The notes: generated from the sequence alone by a model not told the origin. A stretch of DNA of 64,000 nt from Bolinopsis microptera (GCF_026151205.1 NC_087079.1:17726945-17790944); one strand, 5' to 3'. Shown: positions 11,016-22,072, counted from the stretch's first letter. Numbers and translations are program-made.

Positions 11016-11275
11016 CACTAAAACCCCTTATATCCCCAGTGCTGGCCTCATCAGTGATACTAGGAGTGTTTGTGTACATAAGCTACCTGTTCTACTTAGA
11101 AGAAGAGCACGACGTACTGCACTCCTACACGTACGGGTACGGAGTGACACTAGAAGTGGGGGTAATGGAGCACGTGACTGTGCTCACTATCACAGTGTTG
11201 GGGGGAGTGTCCGTGTTGGGGCACGTGATTAACACGTGTTTAGCGTGCTGTTGTCATGGCGACCTAGCTCAGTAG
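7550..11275 (+). CDS. Four-pass membrane protein, five exons, all phase-1 introns
   Basis: Joining 7550-7637, 7868-7957, 8112-8144, 10879-10926 and 11040-11275 gives 495 bases: an ATG, 164 codons and TAG. Every junction is GT-AG and phase 1 (donors GTATGA, GTAATG, GTAAGT, GTTAAT; acceptors TTTCCAG, TACTGCAG, TATTTCAG, TCCCCAG). The second exon has a CAGCAG acceptor that could shift by one codon. Four hydrophobic spans are predicted: residues 4-27, 33-57, 75-107 (possibly one long helix) and 131-156, the last ending in CLACCC, a possible palmitoylation site. Exon 3 is a polar 33-base micro-exon. The final span and loop faintly recall claudin/PMP22-type tetraspans (GYG...LGG...CC), but the large first loop and its W/C signature are missing, so I assign no family. 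An acceptor at 7510 suggests an upstream untranslated exon; AATAAA lies at 11402. Intron 3 has absorbed a transposon and repeats. Confidence 0.7.
7638..7867 (+). other. Intron 1 of the four-pass protein gene
   Basis: This 230-bp AT-rich intron contains a TTAATTAATTAACTAATTAG run at about 7828-7858 just before its acceptor. Donor GTATGA and acceptor TTTCCAG. Confidence 0.6.
8203..9675 (-). mobile_element. Tc1/mariner-type element, internally deleted
   Basis: Termini CAGGGTGGCCCAAAAGTGAC and its inverse complement are flanked by TA on both sides (8201-8202 and 9676-9677), the usual mariner target duplication. The inverted repeats are very long, about 350 bp each, nearly identical, and cover more than 45% of the 1473-bp element. 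The centre carries a decayed transposase on the minus strand. It sits inside intron 3 of the four-pass membrane protein gene. Confidence 0.9.
8620..9189 (-). pseudogene. Mariner-type transposase remnant
   Basis: The reading frame from ATG 9189 encodes the N-terminal helix-turn-helix region, with AEQRLFVYLKKENGEF at the start, the linker hallmark GRRRTARTEENI, then LDLSRTSLQRILKRDL. After about 130 residues the frame meets a stop near 8791. Just beyond, another stretch reads PEKVTIWCAISSRGILGPHF, which matches the segment around the second catalytic Asp block of mariner transposases. The region normally lying between these, with the first catalytic Asp, is missing. The copy is therefore an inactive deletion derivative. 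Confidence 0.8.
9676..10170. other. Intronic sequence without recognised feature
   Basis: This lies between the mariner and the 25-bp array inside intron 3. Short ORFs here have no splice support, and exon 3 joins exon 4 in phase without it. Confidence 0.4.
10178..10647. repeat. Tandem array of 25-bp units in intron 3
   Basis: About 19 copies of TAATATGGGACAAAATACTT plus TTAAA. Variants are single changes (TTAAACAA, TATTAAA, one short T-run). The array is noncoding. Confidence 0.95.
10671..10748. repeat. TATG microsatellite
   Basis: About 19 repeats of the tetranucleotide GTAT, followed by a short 8-bp repeat (ACAATGTA) at about 10791-10822. Both lie in intron 3, just before exon 4. Confidence 0.95.
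10983..11021 (+). repeat. TTTCAC hexamer run forming the intron 4 pyrimidine tract
   Basis: Six copies of TTTCAC lie directly upstream of the TCCCCAG acceptor of exon 5. The microsatellite supplies the polypyrimidine tract, so length changes could affect splicing of the last exon. Confidence 0.7.
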
Positions 11276-11401
11276 ACATGTCAGATGTAGTCAGATGTTA
11301 CACTTTAATTCAGTTTTTTCAGTTTTCTTGAATATGAATGAACAAAATTTCCCATGACGTGTTAAAAGTTATGTATCAATGGGGTTTCTACAAAATATGT
11401 C

Positions 11402-11407
11402 AATAAA
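11402..11407 (+). promoter_or_regulatory. Polyadenylation signal AATAAA
   Basis: AATAAA lies about 127 bases after the stop codon of the four-pass membrane protein gene, a normal distance for a short 3' untranslated region. Confidence 0.45.
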
Positions 11408-11570
11408 TTAAGATTAAGGTTGAAGTTCTTTAAATGGTTATATTCTGGTGAAAATTAATAGTTGCCATTTATTTTGATGATAGCTTTATGGTATTCTTTT
11501 TGAATTCAATTTATATCGTTCTTAAGGCTGATACTTTTAAAACATCGTTTTTTTTCTAAATTTTAAAATC

Positions 11571-11648
11571 CAATATGTTATAATATGTTATAATATGTTA
11601 TAACATGTTATAATATGTTATAACATGTAATAATATGTCATAATATTG
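11571..11648. repeat. ATGTTATAAT-type microsatellite, left of LINE
   Basis: Degenerate repeats of ATGTTATAAT and ATGTTATAAC. The same sequence resumes at 13940-14035 on the other side of the LINE fragment, so the LINE lies within, or is tailed by, this repeat. Confidence 0.85.
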
Positions 11649-11841
11649 TATTGAGCTGTCGGTTGAGGGTAAACCCGTCGAGCAGGTTAGCAACTTTGTC
11701 TACCTGGGTGCAACTATTAGTGGGGATGGGACAATCAACAGAGACCTGGATGTCCGTATCCAGAAGGCTAATGGCGCCTTTCATCAGCTCTGGAACATTT
11801 GGAATAGCAGAACTATAAAGACTCCAACCAAGATCAGGATC

Positions 11842-13440
11842 GATTGTAGGACTGAATCCCTACCGGACGGAATCACTACCACCCAAATATCACTACTGGT
11901 AGTGATTCAGTCCGGTAGTGATTCAGTCCTAAAATATACCTCAATCCCTACCAGTTGATCTTAGTTCACTAGTCTAATATCATGACGTGATCTGAGCCGG
12001 TGCTCTCATGGAGTGCTTGCTATGGGGCCTGTCAGACATGTGATCCACAGACTTACGTACGCAACGAGGAGCCCTAACGAGAACTGGTTCGGATCAAGTC
12101 ATCCATAATGACCTGCTATACGACAATACAGTGATGTGAACCTTCACATGCTCGGTATCTCAATCAGCTAGCGGGAATAATATATAAACCCGCAACGCCT
12201 GTGTTTATCTTATACCACTATGTCTTCCTCATCCATCGAGTTTATTCCTGGCAGAAAGAAAGGCAGCCGCAACGTCCTCTACGATGGTCACCTCTACCAC
12301 CTTAACAGAAAGAGGGAAGACAAGACCTACTGGAAGTGCAACAAGTGCAAGTCCCGCCTGATCCTTGTCCAGGACACCTTCTGTTCTGCTACTCCTCATG
12401 ACCACGAATCTCAACCAGCAGAAATTGCAGCCCACCGCTCCAAGTCTAAAATGAAGACCCTCGCAGCTACTACTGAGAACTCAACTAAGCAGATTGTTGC
12501 AGACTCTGTCGCTGGACTATCCTTCGAAGCCTCGTCCCGGCTCAACTGTGATCCCAAGTCCTTGGCACGACTAGTCAGACGAGCCAGAATGGCAGCCTAC
12601 TCCCATTTCCTCCTAACTACCTGACCTCTCCCGGTGGTGACACTATGTTGCTCTGGGACTCCTCCTACGACACCAACACCAGAAGATCTATCCTCCTTGG
12701 TACTGCAGACAACATCAACATCATCTATCAGTCAGATCACCTCGTCGTGGATGGAACCTTTAAGACCTCTCCAGACCTGTTTACTCAACTCTTCACAGTC
12801 CACGCCTTACACCCTACTGGATGGAGAATCCCTGCAGCCTTTGGACTCCTACCCGGGAAGCGCACCATCATGTACGAGAACATCCTCAACGAACTGGACT
12901 CCTACGGACCCTTCTACCCTCAGTCGGTGCTGGTGGACTATGAAATCGCTATCAGGAACGCAGTCTCCAACGTCTGGCCTGGTACTACCTTGAGAGGATG
13001 CTGGTTCCACTTCAAACCTGGAGATGCAACGTATTGTTGATGATTATGATAACTTTGGGGATGTTACCGAGTTTCTGAAAGCTGTTGGATCTAAGATTTT
13101 GGGTTAATGCTTTAATGTTTACTTATTATTGTGTGATTTAAATTACTGTATCAGTATATTATCTATTATTCTTTGACCAAATTTCTGCTTAGTCAATTAT
13201 CACGAAAAATCTAATAATAATTAACAAAAAATAAAATAATTAACTAATGAAATACGAACAATTATGCCTTTATTGCAAAGTTCAGTAGGGATCACATCAA
13301 AGTGGTTAGGTTTAGATATTAGCGGTAGTGATTCAGTCCGGTAGTGATTCAGTCCTAAAATATACCTCAATCCCTACCAATAGTGATTGGTAGTGATTCA
13401 GTCCGTTAGGGATTCAGTCATGTAGTGATTCGGTCCGTTC
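11842..13440 (+). mobile_element. MULE-type DNA transposon inserted in LINE
   Basis: The insert carries clustered terminal motifs GGTAGTGATTCAGTCC and TAGGACTGAATCCCTACC at both ends (11848-11950 and 13321-13440), in direct and inverted orientation, around a FLYWCH/MULE transposase relic. It interrupts a LINE frame, so it is younger than the LINE insertion. The flanks ACCAAGATCAGGATC and ACCAAAGCGATC are similar but not an exact target duplication. Confidence 0.75.
12220..13040 (+). pseudogene. FLYWCH-MULE transposase, frameshifted and truncated
   Basis: The first frame (ATG 12220 to stop about 12624) holds a FLYWCH-type zinc finger: F-x-P...LY-x-GHLYHLNR...YWKCNKCKSRL...H-x-H. A one-base frameshift near 12603-12612 breaks it. 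The second frame continues NYLTSPGGDTMLLWDSS through the MULE core VDGTFKTSPDLFTQLFTVH, LLPGKRTIMYENIL, VDYEIAIRNAV and GCWFHF. VDGTF and VDYE carry the two catalytic Asp residues. The sequence stops after CWFHF with a premature end at about 13040, so the third acidic catalytic residue and the C-terminus are lost. The protein normally cuts and pastes the element; this copy cannot. Confidence 0.85.
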
Positions 13441-13939
13441 ACCAAAGCGATCTATAGGGCTGCTGTCCTCACCATCTTGTTGTATGGAGCTGAAGTCTGG
13501 AACACCACCAAAAAGCAGATGAAACGTTTCGAGGTTTTCCATCAAACCTCCTTGAGAAGGATCCTTAGGATTAAATGGTTCTTTCATGTAACCAACGACG
13601 AAGTTCTTAGGAGGGCTGGCATCAAGTCAGTTGAGACTTTCATCAGTGCTGCCAGGCTACGTTGGTATGGACATGTAGTTAGAATGCCAGACTCTAGACT
13701 ACCGAGGTTTCTGTTGAACTGGAAGCCAAACTATGGAAAGAGGTCAAGGGGCAGACCCCGTAAGAACTGGAAGTCCTGCGTACTCGAAGATGCTGCTAAG
13801 TTTACAGGTGTTGAAAACATCGACAACGACACAACAGAAGCTTTGGCTACCAACCGAGTACAGTGGAGACATATGTTACGCCGCCAACGCGATGTGTGTG
13901 ATGCAGGCCACTCCAACGACTAGGAGGAGACCTTACCAT

Positions 13940-14035
13940 GTAACATGTATGTAATATGTTATAACATGTTATAATATGTCATAATATGTTATAACATGTT
14001 ATAATATATTATAATATGTTATAATATGTTATCTT
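13940..14035. repeat. ATGTTATAAC-type microsatellite, right of LINE
   Basis: This is the same degenerate decamer repeat as at 11571-11648, beginning within 30 bases of the LINE stop codon. Confidence 0.85.
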
Positions 14036-14724
14036 CAAATGCCATTTTATGTCATCAGAGATAGTCCAAAAACTACTCAACTCCTCAAATTAAGGCAACT
14101 CTTAATTTGAGCAGCATGACTACAGTATTCTAAAAAATCAGAAAGGCTTATTTTCCCAAAATACTGAAATAATTTTGTTAAAGTAGCTCCTTCTATTTCA
14201 GTTCCTGAGAATGGTCCCCTTACTCCCGGGTGCCAGCTAGTAACTATCTGATTGGTTGTTCGGTAACCGGAAGAAGTATTTTTTCCACCTAATCATAAAT
14301 TGACCTTCCCATTAAAGAGGCGCTGTCCTCGTGACGGTACACGTGTATACCGTGTATGGTAATTGGTACACGTATATAGAAAATAACACTGAACAGTCTT
14401 CAATAATCTGTGTTAGTTTTTGTTCTGCTTTCCAGAGAATAATGCTACCCTCAGTACACTTACGAAGTCATTTTATTCCCCAACTGAGTCGACACTACGT
14501 TTACAAATAGACTGCTTAATGATACTTTTCAAATTAATTTATCAAAATCTCTCTTGTTAAATCATTCGTATGGGTATTTATGCGTATAAATTATTCAAAC
14601 TACATATTATTCAAGCTATACATAATTTAAAGCTATCTAATTATGTTGATTAATAATTATGTTGGCCCTAATTTTGCCAACTGCAAATAACGTGCTGCAG
14701 CTGTTACTTTGTAACTAGTAGTAT

Positions 14725-15145
14725 AGGAACCTGCCGGATATCCGGCAGAATCCGGTCCCGGCCGGATATCCGGCTTTTATATCCGGTTCCGGTTCCAAGA
14801 AATTTTCCGGATATTCAACCGGAAATTTCCTGAAAGTTCCTGAAATGCATATTTTTGTCTAAATTCTTTCTAAGGGGCATCCAGTCAGTGCTCTCAGTGA
14901 CCAGTGAATTCACGGTAGCTTGTTATCTGTCAGCGTACAGTTTTATCGGACTTTAAGTTTTATAATTGTGTCCACATCACACATGGCTTTTAATATTATA
15001 ATTGATACAAACCCACAATCAAGGATTAATTTTAATTTTCCGGCAATTTCCGGCAACCTCAAATTTCCTCTTTTTATTACCCGGTCCCGGCCCGTAAAAA
15101 TCCGGCAAACCGGAAAATAGATTGATATCCGGTCGTAGTAATATG
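14725..15145. mobile_element. CCGG-rich hAT-like nonautonomous element
   Basis: Both ends are packed with short palindromic GCCGGATATCCGGC, TTCCGGTT and CCGGAAA motifs around an AT-rich core with no transposase. Dense CCGG-containing subterminal repeats are typical of hAT-family nonautonomous elements. Exact termini and the target duplication could not be fixed. Confidence 0.5.
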
Positions 15146-15424
15146 ATTGATAAGTTACCTCTGTCCGTTGTTAATATAAAAGGGCCTGATGAACATTGGG
15201 GATGCAGTTCAGTCGAGTACGTGTAGCAGTGTGTAGTGGGACTATCACAGTGTTATGTACTTGTTAAACCATAATATTATACGTTTTTATCTGATGTTAG
15301 GTTGTAGTTATCCACTGTCTGAGATGGTGGGATGAGTTAGGGTTAGGGTCTGCAACCCCCGGCCACCCCAACCTAACTAGGGTATTTATAAATCCTCTCC
15401 CTCTCTCACTAGAGACAGTGTTAC

Positions 15425-15775
15425 CATGGTGTTACTATGAGTATTGCTGAAAGCACAGTGTAAGGCCTACACGGACCGCCTCTAACTAGCCAATCCCTGT
15501 TTACATGCCGTGTAGCAGGGGACTAGAAAGAGCTAAACTAGTAAGCGGGGCATAGCCAATACACTGTACTCCCATCATTGAGTATATTACCAACCAGAAG
15601 GAAAATTTCCTTGTGTTTGGAATCTACCAAGACGAAAGTTGTGCAATCCAGCGAAATTCCGAAGAATGGTATTACTATGGTGTTACTGTGGCTACGTGAC
15701 AGTGTTACCATGGTGTAACTATGGCTACGTGACAGTGTTACCATGGTGTTACTATGGCTACGTGACACTAGTCCT
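15425..15775. repeat. Short tandem repeat with ACCATGGT and GGCTACGTGAC
   Basis: A unit of about 34 bp combining GTTACCATGGTGTTACTATG with GCTACGTGACAGT is repeated roughly three times at 15665-15770, with a stray copy of its first half at 15419. Several copies resemble X-box sequences. An open frame on the minus strand arises from the repeat and has no other support. Confidence 0.7.
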
Positions 15776-15934
15776 ATCTAGATAGTATGCACCACGTGTA
15801 GTGTCACATGATAGAGCACACATCTTCTAGCTAGGGCCGACCACTGGTAACGATTGTGGCTACGATCCCCGTAAAGTGTGTTTGATGACCAGCTCGAGAA
15901 TTTAGTCTCCGACACGCAGGAGCCCCTGACCAAG

Positions 15935-15965
15935 CTACCACACCGCACAGTGTGAGGTGTGGTAG
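15935..15965. repeat. Small hairpin
   Basis: CTACCACACC at 15935-15944 pairs perfectly with GGTGTGGTAG at 15956-15965 across an 11-base loop. Confidence 0.6.
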
Positions 15966-16161
15966 CGTGTGAGGCTCACACTGACACACGGAGACCACTA
16001 TCTGAAGAGAGGGAGCTGAGATTGTGGAGCTGTGTGACTGGCATGTGCTGCTCCCTGCATCCCACCATCTCCCTCTCTATCTCGACTAGCGACCCCCTGC
16101 AAGTGAGACCAGGGATCCTGATACGTTCCTCTCAGCTGCACTTTATCTGTTATTCTATATA

Positions 16162-16175
16162 GTTACTATGGTAAC
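16162..16175. promoter_or_regulatory. X-box-like (RFX) site
   Basis: GTTACTATGGTAAC fits the RFX consensus GTTNYYATRGNAAC at every defined position. No gene start is evident beside it, so function is unproven. Confidence 0.25.
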
Positions 16176-19100
16176 ACTCCTTATATGGTAATGTTTATCA
16201 GTTGTTCTATATCAGTCTAGCAGTAGCTCTTCACTGTAAAATCAGTTGTTTGTCTCGTAGTAGTAAGGTAGTGGAAGCTGTGTTTTAAACTCATCTCAAA
16301 CCCTGAAGTGCTGACATGTTCAGATAATTGATGTAATAGTGAGTCAGGGAACCTGTCCGAGTAGAATCAGGAGGAGTCAGTAAACTAGCCTGCTGTTGTA
16401 TCACGTGATATCCCTCTCTTACAAGGTCCTTGTTAGGTTTTAAGGGACCGAGTAACCGTTAGGGTACAGTGTAAGGAGTAACGTGTCATGCAAACAACAA
16501 ATTGTCTCGTTGATTTTGCACAAAAGTTCTTCTCGCGATAAGATTAAAAACACCCTCGATTAATTTGTAACCATCTAACGATGTTCATCAGCTAGATATT
16601 TTGTCAAAACACGCAAGGTGTAAAAAGTGTAAAAGTACCATTAAAGACATGTGGAAAATATAAGACATGTGGAAAAATTTTGGAAAACAGTTTAGTCCCA
16701 GCCTAATAACTCATAAAATCTTTGGAAGCTTTTTGTGGTCGCGTAATCGATTTTTTCCCAGAACGATCTGAACAGTACTATAGTATATCTTCACCCTCAG
16801 CGTGCCAATATCCAATCACGCAAAAAAAAAATAAAAAAAAAAAAAAAAAAATAGACTCATATTAGTAATCGTGACGTCAAGTAATCCATGACATTGGCAC
16901 AAGTAACTGAATAACTGTGCCAGTGTGCCTGCAGTCATCGTCGGCACGGATTTTGGCTAGGCACGGCTTTTGAAAACCACGCGCGACGAGCCTGAGGAGT
17001 TGTCACGTATCCTTGGCACGCCCTATAAATAACACACTACGACCTAATGGGTCATTACATCTGAACCGCACCATGACAACAGTCATGGTGACAACAGTAC
17101 CAATAGTATAATATGGTCGGGGCCTTAATTCTGAAAAACAATGGGCGACATTCTTACAATCCTTTATATCTAGTTAAACATACAATTAACAGTGATTTTC
17201 AGTCCAAACGTGACGTGCAAACTAGAGTGGGATCTTGAGTCGACACCTTTAAAATTATGACTGATAGTGTGTTGGGGAGTGACGATCAGTTGAATGGGAA
17301 TTCTACTCTGCGGAGGATGAGTATGCAGGAGATGCCAGCTCTTCTTCCCTCTCTCCACAATACGGGCTCAGCCTCCCTGCACATCCGGACTTGACTTCCC
17401 TTTAATCCCCCTCTGCTACTAACAAGTGTGGCGCCTCACTCTAACCAAAACTACAGGTGTCAGAGTAGTGATACACTGTAACGAGGAGGTCTCAACACAG
17501 TGCTCTTCCCTCAATCAACGTGTAGTTGGAAAAATTGGAGCAGGGATCGGAACACGGAGGTAGCAAAGATATGTTCCTTTCCTCCGACACAAGCATCTGA
17601 TTACTACGGAACACAATCACAATTACCAGGTGACTAATAAAAAACAAGCATTGGTTTAACAAAGTAACAATAACTTTAATTTAATAAATAAACCACCTTG
17701 CTGATCTTCACGTAAGCTCGTGATTTACGTGTTTTCTGTCGAAATTTCAATGTGTTATTTACAGTATGGACGGCACAACACGTGGTATCCGATGACGTAG
17801 TCACAGACATTGCCCCGTACCAGCGTACTCTCTGCAATGGCCATTCACAAGCCTAAGTAAAACCGGTTTTTCTGAATATTTATGTGAGATTAGATTCACA
17901 TCCTTATAGTTCTAGAGAATCAGCACGGGTGCAAGTATGAAGGATCATTTTAAACGTTGTAATGTAGATCGTAAAAGGAACTACTTTCATAAACTATATA
18001 TTCAAGTTTTATTTATCAAAACTACCTGGTAAAGCGGATTGAATAATGCGCTTTTTTCACTCCTAATAATAAGGCGACTATAATCATTCCTTAAGAACAA
18101 GAACCATCAACACACTGTTTTGATGCAGGTGTAACGGAAACTGACATAATTAAGAGGAGACCATAACACAGGAGCGCAGTCACGAGACATAAGTGATGAG
18201 ACATCAAAATAAATGAAAATTCCTGCACAAAAAGAGCAAATAGGAACCGGTCATTGCACTCTCATCCTCTCAATCTCCTCTCATAGTTAGTTGCACAAAC
18301 TAATCATTGAGGTTAAGACCGAGTTGGTTGTCTATTCATCTTTCTCTCCAATTATCAAATTAGATATAGCGGTGCTTTTATTGAAATAATGATTCCTGGA
18401 GGTCCAGTATAAATGTCTTGGGTCGCAGAACTGACATTAACCAATATAATCGGACCGGTCCTTGCACGCTCATCCTCTCAATCTCACCTCTAAACTCAAT
18501 TTAAAAGATCTGCCAAAAAATACGTTACTCAATAAGTTTGTTTGAGTATACAAACAACTTATTGAGCTAACTAAAAAACCGGTTTAACACGTGCCCACAA
18601 GTAAGCATCCAAGATATAGAGGAAATCTTTCACGGACACGCAAAGACTGATCTATGCTAAAGCACGTGGATCGTCTCTGATTGTCAGCGTTACGGAGAAA
18701 ATATAAAAACGTGTTTTTAAAATTGTTAATTAAGTCCAAATTTGGTTTTTTTTGTCGCAAATTGTAGGCCTTATCTATCTTGATTTGCTGTACCATAAGT
18801 AAGTTATGGAATACACTGTCGAACTCGTGCCTTTGGCACTCGTTGCACCAGCAGTTCCATAACCTACCTAATATAACACATATAATAGGATATGGGATAT
18901 AGCGGATAGTTAGCATATTGGTTATTTTATAACTTAATAAGGTGGGTCATAATTTTATCAATTACTGTCTCCCGAATGAGATAGAATCACACTCTTTCAA
19001 TGAAGGCAGAGTTATAATCATATTGCGATAGCGGATTACAAAATACAAACTATGAAGTATAGGGGGGGGTGGGGGGAAGGTTATAAATCATGTATATTTT

Positions 19101-19441
19101 CAATTTTGTAGTAGACATGATGGAGACAAGCCATTTCAGTTACTAAAGGTTGAACCAATTTCAATTGACAACGATGTTTTTATAAAAATCTTGAAAATAA
19201 GCAGTATTTAGGTATTTTACCAACAAACGCAAAACTGTTTTTGGGTTCAAGATTATTTTGCAGAGTTTCACAGTATAAAAGCATGTGCATTGGGCTTCAT
19301 TATAGTTTGTTGATGAGGCGTATTTTTTAGCGTTTAACCCTGGTGACTGAAGGTCTTAATTCATCCATGTCCTTTCGGTTAGGCCCATAATTATCACTCC
19401 ATGAACTCTCTCCAATGAGCTCCTCCCTCGAACAATTGATA
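16176..19441. other. Gene-poor AT-rich region
   Basis: No exon is supported. Items seen: an A-run at 16821-16851; a direct repeat pair of about 45 bp containing CTCATCCTCTCAATCTC at 18246-18290 and 18449-18495; a G-run near 19061-19077. A 110-residue minus-strand frame at 18584-18916 is charged near its middle (LRQKKPNLDLINNFKNTFLY) and could be a decayed LINE fragment, but the match is too vague to call. Confidence 0.4.
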
Positions 19442-19684
19442 TCACGTGTTCCTTTCTGCCTCAGCTCGGTGATTTGTCTCCTTCATCTGTTGATATTCGT
19501 TTACTCTTCTCGAACAAAGATAGTAATTCCTGTGATTGCTTCTGGTCATTTCCTCGACAGTTGTTACCAGAAGACTTTCATCATCCATGTTTCTGATAAG
19601 GCCTATATATAATTTATCGTCTCTACACAGTACACGACTATTTTTCCGCTTTATGAGTTCCTTCTCATCTCCTTCTCTTGCCAT
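19442..19684 (-). CDS. Possible small ORF or single exon, unknown
   Basis: From ATG 19684 (context CATCATGGC) the minus strand encodes 80 charged residues beginning MAREGDEKELIKRKNS, followed by DDKLYIGLIRNMDDESLLV and a polar tail. The in-frame Met at 19741 would add 19 residues. Composition is more protein-like than the surrounding frames, with mixed charge and few low-complexity runs. There is no recognised domain, polyadenylation signal or neighbouring exon, so it may be an exon of a gene I cannot trace, or chance. Confidence 0.25.
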   Translation of the reverse strand: MAREGDEKELIKRKNSRVLCRDDKLYIGLIRNMDDESLLVTTVEEMTRSNHRNYYLCSRRVNEYQQMKETNHRAEAERNT

Positions 19685-19741
19685 GATGAAACACACCACG
19701 TGACATGTCCCGTAGCTCGTGCTTGAAATAGTTCTAATCAT

Positions 19742-21640
19742 TGTCTCGTGGTCCAGGATATTTATATCGCCTTCACCCTAGCCACACCTTGCTAGACGTA
19801 AATATGATCGTAACAGACTTGATCTGTTATACTACAAGAATCCGGTAAAAAATCAAATGTCAAATGTTCATCTCAGAACCATAAATAAAGAAATGATAAT
19901 GATAAAACACATTGCTTTAATTACTACACAGTTATCAAGGATAAATCTAGAGTACAGAGCGGTTCTTAAGACTTGGTGGGGTTATTTATAACCCCATAAA
20001 TGAGCTCTGCTGTTTAAACTTTATTATTATATCAAGATAACTTGTTACATCCTACTGTTAAACAAAATTAACTTTCATAGGATCCAGTAATTTAGTTAGA
20101 AAGTTCAATCATTCAGTTCCTGTGCAATCAGAACGTGTTTTTCTTGGTTCTTATTAATTATATAATTTACAAGAATTGCAACATAATACTATGACATAAT
20201 GACATCTTACATCGACACTGGAAACACGGATTCATACACGCCAAATACAATTTTTCAGTCGAGTTAGAAATACAAAATAAGTTATGATGTACATCCGAAG
20301 GGTGGAGGGGGGATTTTCGTATTTTCGTGAAAAACGCCAGGTAGCCAGGACTTCTATTATATTAATGGACATGTTCATTTGAAATTGAGATTATTTGTAC
20401 ATATACAAAAAAATTAACCAATCCTGTTCAGAATTTCTCACACAGAAACTTTATTGTTGTTATGCACTATAATGTTACAACTACAAGTTTGCATTTTTTT
20501 GAATCTGTTAACTCTAAGCTGCCTTTACTGACTGGGCCGGCGCTCAGCATGTCATTCCGCCTAATCTCTAGTCGTTTATGAAAATGATAGCCTTGAGTCC
20601 CCAGGTAAGTTAGCTGCATTTAGTTAACTGTATAGTAAATTCCTTATTCTGAAATGTAGTAGGTTCTGGTACTAGACTAGATCAATTTTAACAATCATTA
20701 AACATATTGTTAAAAGCGCAGGGAATTCGAGTTCGAACGGTTATAAGGCAAGATGGTCAACTTTTGTCGCAACACTCTGAATCTGATACCAATTATCTAC
20801 TGTGTCCTAAAAACTTTATATATCAGGCTCCACCTTGAATAGAAGAATCGTCCATCAGGATGATGAATAATTTTTTCAGTGCCAGTATTTTGACGTTGCA
20901 CTCGATTATCTTCCCCATTTAATTAAATTTGTTAACATCGAAAGACAAATGAACAGTTTAACGTACGGGAGTCAAGCGAACTAGGATAATCGATAAGTTG
21001 TATTGTAATTACTTTGTTATTATCAGTTCCTAAATATGAATATGTGATTTGAAGTCTTATGTCTTTTCGTGGTCTTTGCAATAATTAGTCAAAGCCATAA
21101 AAAATAGATCAGCCGAAATCTTTCCAGAATAGTTCTCTTTTAACTAAATTAAATTCCCCTCAGAAGAAGATACAAGTGAAGAAGAAATGAAGTGAACAGG
21201 GAGACAACCAAACTACTCTGAGCAGCAGCCCTGAAAGTCACTTAATTTTCCTCGTCGTTCTCCTGGTTTGCTGTTGAATAATGAGAATCTAACTTGTTTG
21301 TTGTTGTTTACTGAATGGTTCTACTGTAACAAATACAATATATTAACATGTGGTGTTTTATCGGGATGTGATAGAAAAAATAAACAACTTAAAAACCCGG
21401 ACGACTCTATAAATTATTAACCTATAATTAAACCTTTTTTGATATTTTAACATTTTTAATATTTTAGGCAACTTTCAATGTTAAATAAAAAATAAAAAAA
21501 AGAGACTGTCGATTCGAATTATTGATATTCATGTATATTTTTCAGAATACTTATTATATTATGTAATATACATTTTTTTTTCCCGAACCATGACTTGTTG
21601 TGTCAGGACTAAGAACGTGAACAAAGCTTTTTTATTTGGA
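19742..21640. other. No feature seen
   Basis: AT-rich unique-looking sequence with no splice-supported exon or clear repeat on either strand. Confidence 0.4.
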
Positions 21641-21644
21641 CCAA

Positions 21645-22030
21645 GTTAAATGGTTAATGCATTGGTTATGACTAACCCAGAAACCTACCGGCTGGGGTAT
21701 ATCTCCAAAACTAAAAGTAAAATAGATAGAACTTCCGGTTTTCAAACAAAATGTCCGTCCTCAGCTCGTAAATTTAAAGTTGGCTCCCCAGGAGCACAAT
21801 TTGGGACAACTAGAATTTTTGAATTAAACCAAAAAGTTGATTTTGGGCTGAAATAAAATATCATCAGCTTTTTAAAACTTTGCGAAGTAATGTCCGTTTG
21901 TCATTACTACAAGGCTCAATGCACGTTGCGAAAGGTAAACTTGATGTGACGCCAGACGCCATACGTGCTTGTTGAAATCTATCACCTCAGCAAGCCCAGC
22001 AGCGGTATGGTTTTTCTGGGTGTGTGATAG
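21645..22030. repeat. Dispersed repeat R5, copy 1
   Basis: From GGTTATGACTAACCCAGAAA through GGGGTATATCTCCAAAA, AACTTCCGGTTTTCAAACAA and GTAAACTTGATGTGACGCC to CAGCAGCGGTATGGTTTTTC. It is repeated in the same orientation at 22428-22735 with many small indels, and in part near 32020. It contains no coding region. Confidence 0.75.
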
Positions 22031-22071
22031 AGCTGAGAGTTTATAGTTAGCTGCAGAAGAAAAGCAGCAGA

Positions 22072-22072
22072 A

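Larger units (their letters stand above)
11653..13923 (+). pseudogene. LINE reverse-transcriptase C-terminus, split by a MULE
   Basis: The left piece (11653-11841) encodes VSNFVYLGATISGDGTINRD and then RIQKANGAFHQLW, the segment just after the reverse-transcriptase fingers and palm in many endonuclease-type non-LTR elements. The right piece (13441-13923) resumes with YRAAVLTILLYGAEVWN and runs through LRRILRIKWF, ARLRWYGHVVRM and a C-terminal RRQRDVCDAGHSND to TAG. The pieces fit end to end at TKIRI / IYRAA. Only the C-terminal third is present, so the copy was probably 5'-truncated before the MULE entered. It is inactive. Confidence 0.85.

Noticed and set aside
15331-15352. Telomere-like GTTAGGGTTAGGG
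   Set aside because: Only two units are present, with no array or terminal context.
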